Source: Corynebacterium tapiri
GTDB lineage: Bacteria > Actinomycetota > Actinomycetes > Mycobacteriales > Mycobacteriaceae
Assembly: GCF_006334925.1 (NCBI RefSeq)
Contig: NZ_VDHJ01000005.1
Location: 1-64,000 of the forward strand
Length of the DNA stretch: 64,000 nt
Direction: 5' to 3'
Of this stretch, positions 8,238 through 17,266 are shown piece by piece. The position numbers and the translations under genes were made by a program. The number at the start of each line of letters is the position of its first letter. Within the stretch, counting starts at the first letter, position 1. The notes below the pieces were generated by a model that did not search any database, was not told the DNA's origin, and saw only the letters and a list, made by a program, of their open reading frames with translations.

Positions 8238-8723
8238 TTAGGCGTTGATGCCCTTGATCTTGCGGCCCAGCTCGCGCACGACCTCGCGTTCAGCGGTGCG
8301 CTTTTTGATGGCCTGGCGCTTGTCGTAGTCCTGCTTACCCTGCGCAAGCCCCAGCTCAACCTTCAGGCGCCCGTCCTTGAAGTACAGGCTCAAGGGGACG
8401 AGGGTGCGGTTTCCGTCACGCACTTTGCCTTCTATGGAGTCGATCTCTCGGCGGTGCATCAGCAGCTTGCGGGTGCGCCGCGGCGAGTGATTGGTCCAGT
8501 GGCCCATGGAGTACTCGGGAATGTGCAGGTTACGCAGCCACAGCTCACCCTTGTCGATCGTGGCAAAGGACTCCACCAGGGATGCCTTGCCCTCGCGCAG
8601 GGACTTAATCTCGGTGCCCACGAGGACGATGCCCGCCTCGTACGTATCCAGGATGGTGTAGTCGTGGCGGGCCTTGCGGTTAGTAGCAATGGTCCCGGGG
8701 GCCTGCTTTTTCTTCTTGGCCAT
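8238..8723 (-). CDS. smpB: SsrA-binding protein SmpB
   Basis: A 161-aa tmRNA partner. The N-terminal lysine-rich stretch leads to the OB-fold core ([29 protein letters not shown]), then the [29 protein letters not shown] block and a basic C-terminal tail ([17 protein letters not shown]). All are typical of SmpB and the length is normal. It delivers Ala-tmRNA to stalled ribosomes. ssrA lies 2.2 kb away. In C. glutamicum and mycobacteria smpB follows ftsEX; here the upstream gene is an SGNH hydrolase. Confidence 0.97.
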   Translation of the reverse strand: MAKKKKQAPGTIATNRKARHDYTILDTYEAGIVLVGTEIKSLREGKASLVESFATIDKGELWLRNLHIPEYSMGHWTNHSPRRTRKLLMHRREIDSIEGKVRDGNRTLVPLSLYFKDGRLKVELGLAQGKQDYDKRQAIKKRTAEREVVRELGRKIKGINA

Positions 8724-8811
8724 AATGGCGCTTCATCTTACCCTCTACGGGGGTTAAACAGCGAAAACGGGTTGGTCGCGCGGTTCGACTGCGCGCGGTT
8801 CGCCTGATTGT

Positions 8812-8869
8812 GGCAACTTTGTCGGACACCCAGGCCCGAAACGGCGGCTGCCCGTCCGACATTGTTGCC
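8812..8869. repeat. Intergenic 16-bp inverted repeat
   Basis: Arms GGCAACTTTGTCGGAC (8812-8827) and GTCCGACATTGTTGCC (8854-8869) pair at 14 of 16 positions around a 26-nt GC-rich loop. It lies in the 225-bp gap between smpB and the SGNH hydrolase gene. Its role is unknown. Confidence 0.6.
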
Positions 8870-8889
8870 AGCCGGCGCCTGTAGACAGC

Positions 8890-8929
8890 GAAAACCCGCC
8901 GTCAATCCCGAGGGCGAGACCACGGCGGG
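8890..8929 (-). terminator. Terminator of the SGNH hydrolase gene
   Basis: 8-bp stem CCCGCCGT / ACGGCGGG (8895-8902 with 8922-8929), followed on the minus strand by TTTTCG, 20 bp beyond the stop codon. Confidence 0.7.
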
Positions 8930-8948
8930 CGAGCTGACCGGGAAGGTC

Positions 8949-9791
8949 CTAGACCACCGGGGCCAGACGGTGGGCAACGAAGTCGTTGGCCTTTTCCGTC
9001 GGGTGAGCAACGATCTGGAAGTTCGGCGTGGTGGTGTCAATGATGCCGGAGACGAAGCGCTCCTGGTCCGGGGCGCAGGAGCCGTGGCCTGCGGAGGCAT
9101 CCTTCATGTCCACGTAGGTTGCACCGATGTTGACGGCGGCCCAGTACTGGTTGTTCTGGTTGGCGCGCTCGACCTCGCCCAGCAGGCCAAGCCAGATTCC
9201 ACCCGGCAGGTTGGGAACCACGTTTACAGCGCAGTACACATCGTTGTTGGTCACAGCAACGTGGCCAGCCTCAATGATCTTGGCGTTCGGAGCCACAGAG
9301 CGGATCTTGTCGGCAGCGATCTTGTGATCGTTGATGAAGCCGCGGTGAACCTCATCGAAGTTGAGGATGTTGCGCTGATCTTCAATCACACCAAGCGGGC
9401 CGAAGTTATTGAAGCCCACGTTGATCACCACAGAGCGGGTGCCGGCGTGCAACTCACCGGTAGCGATCGCGCGATCGATGCGCTCGAGCATGGAACGGGA
9501 GGTGTCACCCGGGCAGGACCAGTCAGACACCGGTGCGCCCGTGATTGCGCCCAACTTGCGCGGCCAGTTGTTCTCGCCCTGCAGGCAGCCTTCGCTGTCA
9601 ATGTTGTTCACCGGCGCCGGAGCGGAGGAGCCCGGAAGACCCATGGGCCCGAAGTTGCCCAGGTAGGGGTTCGACGCGTAGCTGTCGCCAAACACCACGA
9701 TGTTTCCGTTCGGGGCAGCTGAAGCCACAGCAGGGGCAGTAAGCGTGGCAACAGCGGCGGCAGCCGCAGCCAGCAGAGCCTTAAGGCGCAT
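8949..9791 (-). CDS. Secreted SGNH/GDSL hydrolase
   Basis: A 280-aa exported esterase/lipase-like protein. Residues 1-26 form a clear Sec signal peptide ending in ASA/AP. Block I is FGDSYAS with the nucleophile Ser37. A Gly/Asn oxyanion region (NVGFNNFG) follows, and the C-terminal HPTEKAND supplies the catalytic His. Cysteine pairs (GCLQG/SCPGD, GSCAP) suggest disulfides, fitting an extracellular enzyme. Corynebacteria carry several such hydrolases, some acting on mycolate or lipid substrates, but the substrate here is unknown. It has its own terminator and sits between prfB and smpB. Confidence 0.88.
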   Translation of the reverse strand: MRLKALLAAAAAAVATLTAPAVASAAPNGNIVVFGDSYASNPYLGNFGPMGLPGSSAPAPVNNIDSEGCLQGENNWPRKLGAITGAPVSDWSCPGDTSRSMLERIDRAIATGELHAGTRSVVINVGFNNFGPLGVIEDQRNILNFDEVHRGFINDHKIAADKIRSVAPNAKIIEAGHVAVTNNDVYCAVNVVPNLPGGIWLGLLGEVERANQNNQYWAAVNIGATYVDMKDASAGHGSCAPDQERFVSGIIDTTTPNFQIVAHPTEKANDFVAHRLAPVV

Positions 9792-9901
9792 TTAACTATC
9801 CTGTTCTCACATCGCATAGTTCACCGCTCGAAACCAAGCGATGACGTTTACGTAAGGACTATAGGGCACACAGGCCCTTGGCGTTACAGATACAGGAAAT
9901 T

Positions 9902-11002
9902 TTAGGATTCCTGCTGCTGGCTCATGCGCCAACGAATTCCGGCCTCGAGGAAACCATCGATGTCCCCATCCAGCACCTTGGATGGATCAGAAACCTCGTA
10001 GTTGTTTCGCAGGTCCTTGACCATTTGGTACGGGTGCAGCACATAGGAGCGCATCTGGTTGCCCCAGGAAGCATTTCCGCCCGCACCCAGTGCGTCCATC
10101 TCGGCCTTTTCCTCCTGGCGCTTGCGCTCGAGCAGCTTCGCCTGCAAAACGTTCAGAGCCGATGCCTTGTTTTGGATCTGCGACTTCTCGTTCTGGCACG
10201 TCACCACAATTCCCGTGGGCAGGTGCGTAATGCGCACGGCCGAGTCGGTGGTGTTCACTGACTGACCGCCCGGGCCGGAGGAGCGGTAAACGTCCACGCG
10301 GATGTCGGAGTCCGGAATATCGATATGGTCGGTTTTTTCGACGACCGGCAGAACCTCCACCTCAGCAAACGAGGTCTGGCGGCGTCCCTGGTTATCAAAC
10401 GGCGAGATGCGCACCAGGCGGTGTGCTCCCTGCTCCACAGAGAGCGTCCCGTACATGTATTCGCCGTGGACCACGAACGTGGCGGACTTAATGCCGGCTT
10501 CCTCGGCGTAGGAAATGTCGTACACATCCACCTTGTGGCCGGCCTTCTCGGCCCACCGGGTGTACATGCGCATGAGCATCTCGGCCCAGTCGGCAGCATC
10601 CACACCGCCGGCACCGGAGCGAATGTTGATCACGGCCTCGCGGGCGTCGTACTCCCCCGAGAGCATGGTGGTCACCTCGAGCGAATCAATCGAGCTGGCC
10701 AGGGAGTCCAGTTCCTCGTCCGCCAGGCTGGCGTCGCCTTCTTCCTCGGCGAGCTCGTACATCACCGGCAGGTCGCTGAGACGCTGGCGCAGGTCACGCA
10801 CCCGACGCAGGGTGGCCTGGACCGAGGACAGCTCGCTGGTGACCTGCTGGGCGTGGTCCGGGTCGTCCCACAGCGAGGGATCGGAGGCCTGTTGCTCAAG
10901 CTCACGCACGCGCGCGGACAGCTCCTCGAGGTCCAGCACCTTTTCGATGGTGGTCAAGGTGGATTCGAGGGCATCAACACGTTCGGCAATCTCCGGTCGC
11001 AT
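9902..11002 (-). CDS. prfB: Peptide chain release factor 2
   Basis: A 366-aa RF2 that recognises UGA and UAA. It shows the RF2-specific tripeptide SPF at residues 200-202 ([15 protein letters not shown]) and the peptidyl-hydrolysis GGQ at 245-247 ([17 protein letters not shown]). There is no in-frame UGA near codon 25, so the autoregulatory frameshift of many bacterial prfB genes is absent. The frame extends to 11125, but the family start MRPEIAERV gives ATG 11002. A -10 box TAAACT at 11011-11016 lies 8 nt before this ATG, indicating a leaderless mRNA. Confidence 0.97.
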   Translation of the reverse strand: MRPEIAERVDALESTLTTIEKVLDLEELSARVRELEQQASDPSLWDDPDHAQQVTSELSSVQATLRRVRDLRQRLSDLPVMYELAEEEGDASLADEELDSLASSIDSLEVTTMLSGEYDAREAVINIRSGAGGVDAADWAEMLMRMYTRWAEKAGHKVDVYDISYAEEAGIKSATFVVHGEYMYGTLSVEQGAHRLVRISPFDNQGRRQTSFAEVEVLPVVEKTDHIDIPDSDIRVDVYRSSGPGGQSVNTTDSAVRITHLPTGIVVTCQNEKSQIQNKASALNVLQAKLLERKRQEEKAEMDALGAGGNASWGNQMRSYVLHPYQMVKDLRNNYEVSDPSKVLDGDIDGFLEAGIRWRMSQQQES

Positions 11003-11072
11003 GGGCACACAGTTTAGCCGCTTGCCCCACTTAACCCGTGCGCGGGAGCCTGGCAAGGCACAATGGGTGACT

Positions 11073-11930
11073 ATGAGCACTTCCCCAGAGCAGCAGCCCA
11101 CCCTCACCGAGATGGTCGATGCCATCGCTAAGACCTATAGCGTCGCGCATGCGGATGACGACGACCAGCGTCTGGCCGCCACTCTCGTCTACAACGCCGG
11201 CCGCCTGGCGTGGCGCTTGCGCGAGCAGGGTGTGGAGACGGACTTCAAGACGTCGATTAGCGATGTTGTCACCGACGCCGACCGCGCCGCCGAGCAGTTC
11301 GTCGCCGCGGTGCTTTCGACCCTACGCCCGGAAGACGGAATTTTGGGCGAGGAGGGCACCGCGCGCGAGAGTTCGAGCGGGCGCACCTGGGTGATCGATC
11401 CGGTGGATGGGACGTACAACTTCACCCGCGGTTCGGATTATTGGTGCTCGGCGCTCGCGCTGGTCAAGGGGGATCCGCAGGAACCGGAGGAGCTGGTGTT
11501 GGGCGCGGTGCATCGCCCGGCTATGGGATACACGTGGGTCGGTGGCCCGAACATTCCCTCGATGCGCGATGGTGAGAAGGTGCGTATCGACGCCGCCCCC
11601 AGCCTGGAAAAGACCTGCCTGGCCACGTATCTTCACCCCAGCTTCCTTGCCAACGATCAGGTGCGCGAGCCCTGGAACCGCGTAGCCAGTACCGCCGCCA
11701 CGCTGCGCATGCTGGGTGCCGGGTCGGTTGATCTGGCCGGGGTTGCCGACGGCACGAGTGGCGCCTGGATCCAGCACTCCGTTCCCGCCTGGGACTGGCT
11801 GCCGGGCAAGGCGTTGATCGAAGGTGCCGGCGGGGTGGGCCGCAAGATTTCCGCCGGTGGGGTCGAGTGGTGCATCGCTGGATCGGCCGAGGTGGTCGAT
11901 GAGATCGCTACACTCTTGACGCATGACTAA
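11073..11930 (+). CDS. Inositol monophosphatase-family phosphatase (cg0911-like)
   Basis: A 285-aa Mg-dependent phosphatase of the IMPase fold. The metal-binding motifs are GEEG (residues 92-95), DPVDGT with Asp109 and Asp112, and the C-terminal [15 protein letters not shown]. It is the upstream partner of hisN, which it overlaps by 8 bp (ATGACTAA), as in C. glutamicum where the paired gene is cg0911. The substrate is not assignable: inositol phosphate, a sugar phosphate or PAP are options. A CACAAT box (11059-11064) ends 8 nt before ATG 11073, consistent with a leaderless transcript diverging from prfB. Confidence 0.85.
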   Translation: MSTSPEQQPTLTEMVDAIAKTYSVAHADDDDQRLAATLVYNAGRLAWRLREQGVETDFKTSISDVVTDADRAAEQFVAAVLSTLRPEDGILGEEGTARESSSGRTWVIDPVDGTYNFTRGSDYWCSALALVKGDPQEPEELVLGAVHRPAMGYTWVGGPNIPSMRDGEKVRIDAAPSLEKTCLATYLHPSFLANDQVREPWNRVASTAATLRMLGAGSVDLAGVADGTSGAWIQHSVPAWDWLPGKALIEGAGGVGRKISAGGVEWCIAGSAEVVDEIATLLTHD

Positions 11931-12708
11931 TTACGCCGACGACCTCGCCCTGGCCCTCGAGCTTGCCGACGCCGCGGACGCCCTGACCACCGAGCGCTTC
12001 GAGGCCAGCGACCTGCAGGTCGACTCCAAGCCCGATCTCACCCCGGTCACCGAGGCCGATCTGACCGTGGAGAAGGAGCTGCGCTCGCGCCTGGAGTCCG
12101 CGCGGCCTGACGACGCAGTCCTTGGCGAGGAATTCGGCGGCGACGTGCAGTTTTCCGGCCGCCAATGGGCCATCGACCCCATCGACGGCACCAAAAACTA
12201 CGTGCGCGGGGTACCGGTGTGGGCCACGCTTATCTCGCTGTTGCAGGACGGCGTGCCCGTCCTCGGCGTCATCTCCGCCCCCGCTCTGTCCCGCCGTTGG
12301 TGGGCGGCCAGCGGCACCGGCGCGTGGCGCACGATCGACGGCTCCTCCCCCAAGAAACTCGCGGTCTCTCGGGTGGCATCGCTTGACGACGCCTCCGTCT
12401 CCCTATCCAGCCTTGCCGGCTGGAAGGAGCGCGGGTTGTTAAATAACGTGCTCGAGCTGAGCGAGAAGACCTGGCGCTTGCGCGGTTATGGCGACTTCTT
12501 CTCCTACTGCCTGGTTGCTGAGGGCGCAGTCGACATCGCAGCTGAGCCGGAGGTTTCGCTCTGGGACCTGGCTGCCTTATCCGTGCTGGTGGCTGAGGCT
12601 GGCGGGCGATTCACCTCACTGGCTGGTGAGGACGGCCCGCACGGTGGCGATGCGGTGGCCACGAATGGGGTGTTGCACGAGGATGTGCTGGGGATGCTGG
12701 GGAGCTAG
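11923..12708 (+). CDS. hisN: Histidinol-phosphatase HisN
   Basis: A 261-aa IMPase-fold phosphatase that removes phosphate from L-histidinol phosphate, the penultimate phase of histidine synthesis. Motifs are GEEFGGD (68-74), [13 protein letters not shown] with Asp85 and Asp88, and [15 protein letters not shown]. The sequence as I remember it is very close throughout to C. glutamicum HisN (cg0910), including the N-terminus [12 protein letters not shown]. It is translationally coupled to the preceding family member through an 8-bp overlap. The 3' end faces the carrier gene ending at 12714, leaving only 5 bp between the stops. Confidence 0.93.
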   Translation: MTNYADDLALALELADAADALTTERFEASDLQVDSKPDLTPVTEADLTVEKELRSRLESARPDDAVLGEEFGGDVQFSGRQWAIDPIDGTKNYVRGVPVWATLISLLQDGVPVLGVISAPALSRRWWAASGTGAWRTIDGSSPKKLAVSRVASLDDASVSLSSLAGWKERGLLNNVLELSEKTWRLRGYGDFFSYCLVAEGAVDIAAEPEVSLWDLAALSVLVAEAGGRFTSLAGEDGPHGGDAVATNGVLHEDVLGMLGS

Positions 12709-12713
12709 CGCCC

Positions 12714-14099
12714 CTACAGCAACGCCTGAGCCAGCACGGTGCCAATCACGCAGGACATGATCACGGAGATCAAACCCGGGATGATGAACGAGTGGTTAAT
12801 GATGTACTTGCCAATGCGGGTCGTTCCCGTGTTGTCGAAGCCGATGCAGGCCAGGTCAGAAGGATACGTCGGCAAGATGAAATAACCGTAAGCAGCACTG
12901 TAAAAGCCGACGATGATCTTCGGGTCAACACCCAGTGCCAGGCCTAGTGGCGCGATCGCAACCAGGGCTGCTGCCTGGGAGTTGACCAGCTGGCTGACCA
13001 CAAAGAGCACAATCGCATACGTCCACGGAGCGCTTTGGACTACGTCGCCCAGGCCGCCCTTGAGGACGTCGATATGCGAAGCAAAGAACGTGTTGGCCAT
13101 CCACGCCACACCGAACACGGAGAACACCGCGGTCATGCCGGCCTTGAAAACCTGCGTGGAGGCGACCTTGTTGGCCTCGACCTTGCAGGTCAGCAGAATG
13201 ATTGCGCCGGCCAGGAGCATGATCATCTGGATGGCCAGGGTCATGGACATGGGAGCGAGCTTGCCGTCGTCGTTAGGCACCAGCGGGCGCAGCGCCTCGG
13301 ATGCGCCGAGGATGGTCACCACCACAATCGCGCCGAAGAAGATCCACATGGAGCGGTAGGACTGCTTGGGAAAAGTGGTTCCCATCAAGGACTCACCCTT
13401 GGAGTACAGGGCCTTTTTGAACTCGGGGTTCTTGAGCTTCTCCTGGAACACCGGGTCCTTGTCCAGGTCCTTGCCGCGACGCAGCGACCACAAGGCCGCG
13501 ATGAGGACGCCACCCAGGGAGCTGGGAAGGGCGACCATGAGGATCTGCGGGATGGAGTAGCTGGTGTCTGTAACACCCGCATGCTCGGCAAGCATGGAGG
13601 CCAGCGACACGGTGGCCACCGAGACGGGCGACGCCATGATGCCCATCTGCGATGCCGTCGAGGCGACAGCCATCGGGCGTTCCGGGCGGATGCCCTTCTT
13701 TACCGCGATGTCCTGAATGATCGGGAACATCGTGTACACCACGTGGCCGGTGCCGCACAGAACGGTCAGCAGCCAGGTCGACAAGGGCGCGAGGATGGTG
13801 ATCATCTCCGGCTTTTTACGCAGGAACTTCTCCGCGTACTGCATCATCACGTTGAGGCCGCCAGCCTGCTGCAGCGTCGCGGCGCAGCCGATCACGGCGA
13901 CGATGGTGAGGATGACCTGGACCGGGGGCTCACCAGGAGCCAGGCCCAGCAAGAAAACGAGGGCGGTCAGGCCGATGCCGGAGATGAGGCCCAGGCCCAT
14001 TCCGCCATAGCGGGTGCCCAGGATCAGGCACCCCAGCACCACGATTGATTGCACGATGATTCCAGCCACAGACGCCGGGTCTAATAAAGCAGCCAACAT
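12714..14099 (-). CDS. DcuA/DcuB-family C4-dicarboxylate transporter (copy 2)
   Basis: A 461-aa carrier with about 10-12 transmembrane helices, of the anaerobic C4-dicarboxylate Dcu family (fumarate, succinate, malate, aspartate exchange). Conserved stretches include TRYGGMGLGL, CGTGHVVYTMFPII, ASQMGIMASPVS and FILPTYPSDLACIGFDNTGTTRIGKYIINHSF. It is a near duplicate of the gene at 14228-15613, with identical length. The frame extends to 14159, but ATG 14099 matches the start of the paralogue and has the same leader (AGAAGGAT.CAAGCGT). Probably transcribed from the upstream copy, through an intercistronic hairpin. Confidence 0.92.
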   Translation of the reverse strand: MLAALLDPASVAGIIVQSIVVLGCLILGTRYGGMGLGLISGIGLTALVFLLGLAPGEPPVQVILTIVAVIGCAATLQQAGGLNVMMQYAEKFLRKKPEMITILAPLSTWLLTVLCGTGHVVYTMFPIIQDIAVKKGIRPERPMAVASTASQMGIMASPVSVATVSLASMLAEHAGVTDTSYSIPQILMVALPSSLGGVLIAALWSLRRGKDLDKDPVFQEKLKNPEFKKALYSKGESLMGTTFPKQSYRSMWIFFGAIVVVTILGASEALRPLVPNDDGKLAPMSMTLAIQMIMLLAGAIILLTCKVEANKVASTQVFKAGMTAVFSVFGVAWMANTFFASHIDVLKGGLGDVVQSAPWTYAIVLFVVSQLVNSQAAALVAIAPLGLALGVDPKIIVGFYSAAYGYFILPTYPSDLACIGFDNTGTTRIGKYIINHSFIIPGLISVIMSCVIGTVLAQALL

Positions 14100-14207
14100 A
14101 CGCTTGCATCCTTCTAGTAGCAGACAAAAGTGATGGTAATGCCGGCAGTTACGTATCACTTACCCGCGGAAGGGTGATGTGCATCATCTACGTGTGTGCC
14201 GGAGGAG

Positions 14208-14228
14208 GGGCGTCGAGAAGCGACGCCC
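14208..14228 (-). other. Intercistronic hairpin between the two Dcu genes
   Basis: GGGCGTCG / CGACGCCC, an 8-bp perfect stem with a 5-nt loop, begins at the last base of the stop codon of the upstream copy. Without a T-run it is probably a partial terminator or mRNA 3'-end stabiliser that sets a lower level for the second copy. Confidence 0.5.
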
Positions 14229-15613
14229 TACAGCAGAACCTGCGCCAGACCACTACCCACCAGGCACGAGACGCTGACACAGATCAGGCCCGGGATGAGG
14301 AAGGAGTGGTTGATGATGTACTTACCGATGCGAGTGGTACCCGTGTTGTCGAAGCCGATGCAAGCGAGGTCGGACGGGTAGGTCGGCAGGATGAAGTAAC
14401 CGTAGGCGGCACCATAGAAGCCCACAATCACCTTGGGGTCTACGCCCAACGCCAGGCCCACCGGGGCGATGGCCACCAGGGCCGCTGCCTGAGAATTGAC
14501 CAGCTTACTGACCACAAACAGCACCAGCGCGTATGCCCACGGAGCTTGCTGGACTACTCCGGACAGGCCGGTTTCCAGGGCGTCGATATGCGTCTGGAAG
14601 AAGGTGTCGGCCATCCATGCCACACCGAACACGGAGAAGACTGCGGTCATGCCGGCCTTAAATACCTGGGTGGAGGCGATCTTGTTGCCCTCGACCTTGC
14701 AGGTCAGCAGGATGATCGCGCCGGCGAGCAGCATAATCATCTGGATGACCAGGTTCATCGACATCGGAGCAAGCTCGCCGTTCTTGCCGGGCACGGCCGG
14801 GCGAAGTGCATCCGAGGCGCCCAGGAGGGTGACAAAGGCGATCGCGCCGAAGAAGATCCACATGGACAGGTGAGCCTGCTTGGGGAAGGTCTTGCCCAGC
14901 AGCGTCTCACTCTTGGCGTAGACCGTCTTTTTGAACTCCGGGTCCTTCAACTTCTCCTGGAACACGGGGTCCTTGTCCAGATCCTTACCGCGGCGCAGGG
15001 ACCACAGTGCTGCGATCAGAACACCGCTGAGCGAGGCCGGGATTGCCACCATGAGAATCTGCGGAATGGAGTAGCTCGTGTGCGTTATGCCGGCGTTCTC
15101 GGCAAGGATCGAGGCCAGGGACACGGTGGCTACAGAAACCGGAGATGCGGTGATGCCCATCTGGGAAGCCGTCGAGGCCACGGCCATCGGACGCTCCGGG
15201 CGAATTCCCTTCTTCACCGCAATGTCCTCGATGATCGGGAACATCGTGTACACCACGTGCCCCGTGCCGCACAGCACAGTGAGGAACCAGGTGGCCAGCG
15301 GCGCGAAGATGGTGATCAATTCGGGCTTTTTACGCAGGAACTTCTCCGCGTATTGCATCATCACGTCCAGGCCGCCGGCCCGCTGGAGCGTGGCCGCGCA
15401 ACCGATGACCGCAACGATGGTGAGGATGACAGACACCGGGGGCTCGCCGGGGACCAAACCGAAGAGGAAAACCAGGATGGTCAATCCGATTCCGGATATG
15501 AGGCCGAGCCCCATTCCCCCGTACCTCGTGCCCAGGAGCAAACATCCCAGGACCACTAGTGATTGGACGATGATTCCGACCACGGATGCCGGATCAAGAA
15601 CAGCGGCGAACAT
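14228..15613 (-). CDS. DcuA/DcuB-family C4-dicarboxylate transporter (copy 1)
   Basis: A 461-aa multi-helix carrier of the same family and length as its downstream neighbour; most of the sequence aligns without gaps. Differences cluster in the cytoplasmic-looking middle (residues about 235-270) and in scattered hydrophobic positions, so the two copies may differ in affinity or partner substrate. ATG 15613 follows AGAAGGATTCAAGCGT. A candidate GlxR site lies 74 bp upstream (15687-15702). Exchange of succinate or fumarate would fit growth with limited oxygen. The exact substrates are inferred from the family only. Confidence 0.92.
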   Translation of the reverse strand: MFAAVLDPASVVGIIVQSLVVLGCLLLGTRYGGMGLGLISGIGLTILVFLFGLVPGEPPVSVILTIVAVIGCAATLQRAGGLDVMMQYAEKFLRKKPELITIFAPLATWFLTVLCGTGHVVYTMFPIIEDIAVKKGIRPERPMAVASTASQMGITASPVSVATVSLASILAENAGITHTSYSIPQILMVAIPASLSGVLIAALWSLRRGKDLDKDPVFQEKLKDPEFKKTVYAKSETLLGKTFPKQAHLSMWIFFGAIAFVTLLGASDALRPAVPGKNGELAPMSMNLVIQMIMLLAGAIILLTCKVEGNKIASTQVFKAGMTAVFSVFGVAWMADTFFQTHIDALETGLSGVVQQAPWAYALVLFVVSKLVNSQAAALVAIAPVGLALGVDPKVIVGFYGAAYGYFILPTYPSDLACIGFDNTGTTRIGKYIINHSFLIPGLICVSVSCLVGSGLAQVLL

Positions 15614-15686
15614 ACGCTTGAATCCTTCTAGTAGTAGATAATTCTCACGCTAGACCCGGTTGATCGGTATCACCTAAACGAACAAT

Positions 15687-15702
15687 AGTGACTTATCGCA
15701 CT
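15687..15702. promoter_or_regulatory. Candidate GlxR (CRP-type) site upstream of the Dcu pair
   Basis: AGTGACTTATCGCACT fits the GlxR consensus TGTGANNTANNTCACA at most fixed positions: GTGA, the central TA and CAC. It is placed where a cAMP-GlxR regulator could act on the transporter promoter. The rest of 15614-15827 has no gene. Confidence 0.4.
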
Positions 15703-15827
15703 AGAAATTAACAGGGGGTAAGAGGCGACCTCCCCGATCCCCACATGCTTCTGACCTCGCCTTTGGGGAGTTGTGCCCCGTTTTGGCGGATGCTTTACGA
15801 CGTTTGCCTGCTCACCCGTACGGGCAT

Positions 15828-16397
15828 CTACCCGTAGGTGTAACCAGTGGGCTTGGTCACAGACTCCGGAATCGGGCGATAGATGTACACCTTGGCGTTA
15901 TTGCCACCCTGGCACAGAACGGAATCAGTGCCTTGGCCACCAGTGCAGCTCATTTCGTAGGTCTGGCCAGTGACGGGCGATGTCACGTTAAGAGTGGGTT
16001 GCGTGTTCCCGGTGGCGATCCAGTGGTCAATGAAGGCGTAGTAGACCTTGCTACCAAATTCCGGCGACGTGTTATTGGGTTCCCATGCAGGGCCCGTGCC
16101 AGTCCGCCCTACGGTGTATCCGGGGAAGTCTGCCTTGGAGCGACCGGAGTTGTTGCCATTCGGAGCTGGCTCTCGGTTCTCGGGGTTAACTTGGGTGGCT
16201 TTCGCATCCGCAGTCTGTGAAGATGCTGTCTGCCCCTGCGGAGCTCCGGTTTGCGATTGGGTCACCGTCACGACTACCGGCTCTTCCTTTTCGGTCGTGT
16301 CAGCGCTACAAGCCGAGACCACGCTGGCTGCCGAAAACCCGGTCACGGCTACCGTGAACATCCGCCCCCAGTGACTGCGCGTATTCACACTATCCAC
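15828..16397 (-). CDS. Secreted lipoprotein of unknown function
   Basis: A 189-aa protein with an N-terminal signal and the lipobox VVSAC (lipidated Cys about residue 30), then an 80-residue Thr/Gln/Asn-rich linker. The small C-terminal domain contains two cysteines (SCTGGQGTDSVLC) likely to be disulfide-bonded. It should sit on the outer face of the membrane. Start GTG 16397 with TAGGAG 6 nt upstream. I do not recognise the domain with confidence. It resembles in plan the lipoprotein at 23609-24322. Confidence 0.75.
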   Translation of the reverse strand: MDSVNTRSHWGRMFTVAVTGFSAASVVSACSADTTEKEEPVVVTVTQSQTGAPQGQTASSQTADAKATQVNPENREPAPNGNNSGRSKADFPGYTVGRTGTGPAWEPNNTSPEFGSKVYYAFIDHWIATGNTQPTLNVTSPVTGQTYEMSCTGGQGTDSVLCQGGNNAKVYIYRPIPESVTKPTGYTYG

Positions 16398-16578
16398 TTC
16401 CCGCTCCTAAAACCCGACTGTGATTCAGCTTAAAGTTTGTAACTAATGGTAATGGACTGCGCGCGACTCTTAGGAGGTTTAACCTCAGCTGTAGAACGCT
16501 TCCGCTGCCCTCCAACGAGTTCCCGCTTAGATTCCTACAGCGCCTCAAAGGGAAGGTGCTTAACCTATAGGAGAACAG

Positions 16579-17091
16579 TTGCTGGTAGTTGCCATCATCA
16601 TTGCCGAGGTGTTGTTCTGGGTTTTACTATTCGGGGGACTCGCAGTTCGTTATATCGCGGGCATGAAGTCTGTTGGCATGGTGATGCTGGCTTTGACCCC
16701 TGCGATCGATCTCATTCTGTTGGCGCTGACATACGCAGACCTATCCGGCGGGGGTCACTCAAAATTCGTCCATGGACTTTCCGCGTTCTACATCGGATAC
16801 TCCTTAGCCCTTGGCCCCGTGGCTATCAAAGCGATGGATCAGCGAGCCGTGAAGCGTTTTGGCGGACACCAACCTGAGCCCAGAGCAGAAAGCACCTATG
16901 CGGAACAACTGTCGCTGTGGAAGAGAGCTCTCGTGGGGTCCGCAGTTACGATTGTCCTGCTTGCTATCGGGGTGGCCATAGTAGGTGCACAAGGATCCTT
17001 TTGGCTCTTGTACTGGACGATTACCGCGGTGTTTGTCCCTATCTCTTGGTGGTTCATCGGACCATATCGCGAGCTCAAGAAAACGCGTTAG
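16579..17091 (+). CDS. Four-helix integral membrane protein, unknown function
   Basis: A 170-aa protein with four strong hydrophobic segments (about residues 1-25, 32-55, 112-135 and 140-160) and a polar central loop (residues 84-108) rich in Arg and Glu. The start is TTG 16579, set by AGGAGA immediately upstream; no in-frame ATG is better placed. Base composition is somewhat lower in GC than its neighbours. I find no family motif. It lies alone between the lipoprotein gene (divergent) and the iron-regulated cluster. Confidence 0.65.
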   Translation: MLVVAIIIAEVLFWVLLFGGLAVRYIAGMKSVGMVMLALTPAIDLILLALTYADLSGGGHSKFVHGLSAFYIGYSLALGPVAIKAMDQRAVKRFGGHQPEPRAESTYAEQLSLWKRALVGSAVTIVLLAIGVAIVGAQGSFWLLYWTITAVFVPISWWFIGPYRELKKTR

Positions 17092-17162
17092 ATTCCTCCA
17101 AGTACGGCGAAACCCGCCCCGGGGGCATGAGGGGTTAATCCGTTGGTCTAATTAAATTGGGA

Positions 17163-17201
17163 TATAGTAAGCCTACCCTTACTTAGGGTAGGCTTCCCAA
17201 A
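17163..17201 (+). promoter_or_regulatory. Promoter with paired DtxR boxes for the second iron cluster
   Basis: A perfect 11-5-11 palindrome (AAGCCTACCCT / AGGGTAGGCTT, 17169-17195) joins two DtxR-like 19-mers in opposite orientation. TATAGTAAGCCTACCCTTA (17163-17181, 13/19 on the complementary strand) includes the -10 hexamer TATAGT. TTAGGGTAGGCTTCCCAAA (17183-17201, 15/19) covers the expected transcription start and beyond. Two dimers could bind side by side and shut the promoter when iron is plentiful. Confidence 0.65.
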
Positions 17202-17266
17202 TGTCACGACGGATAGATGGTGCTCAACACCAGCAACCTCCCCTACCTTTCCTAAGGACACCCCCA

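Noticed and set aside
9902..11125. Possible programmed frameshift in prfB
   Set aside because: The gene is one continuous frame from ATG 11002; no in-frame UGA occurs near codon 25.
13035..14048. Long ORF antisense to the Dcu genes (also 14174-15559)
   Set aside because: Composition rich in His, Asp, Gly and Arg is typical of the complement of GC-rich membrane-protein genes; the Dcu frames are plainly the real ones.
16473..16487. Palindrome GAGGTTTAACCTC upstream of the small membrane protein, considered as an iron box
   Set aside because: It agrees poorly with the 19-bp DtxR consensus and is only 13 bp.
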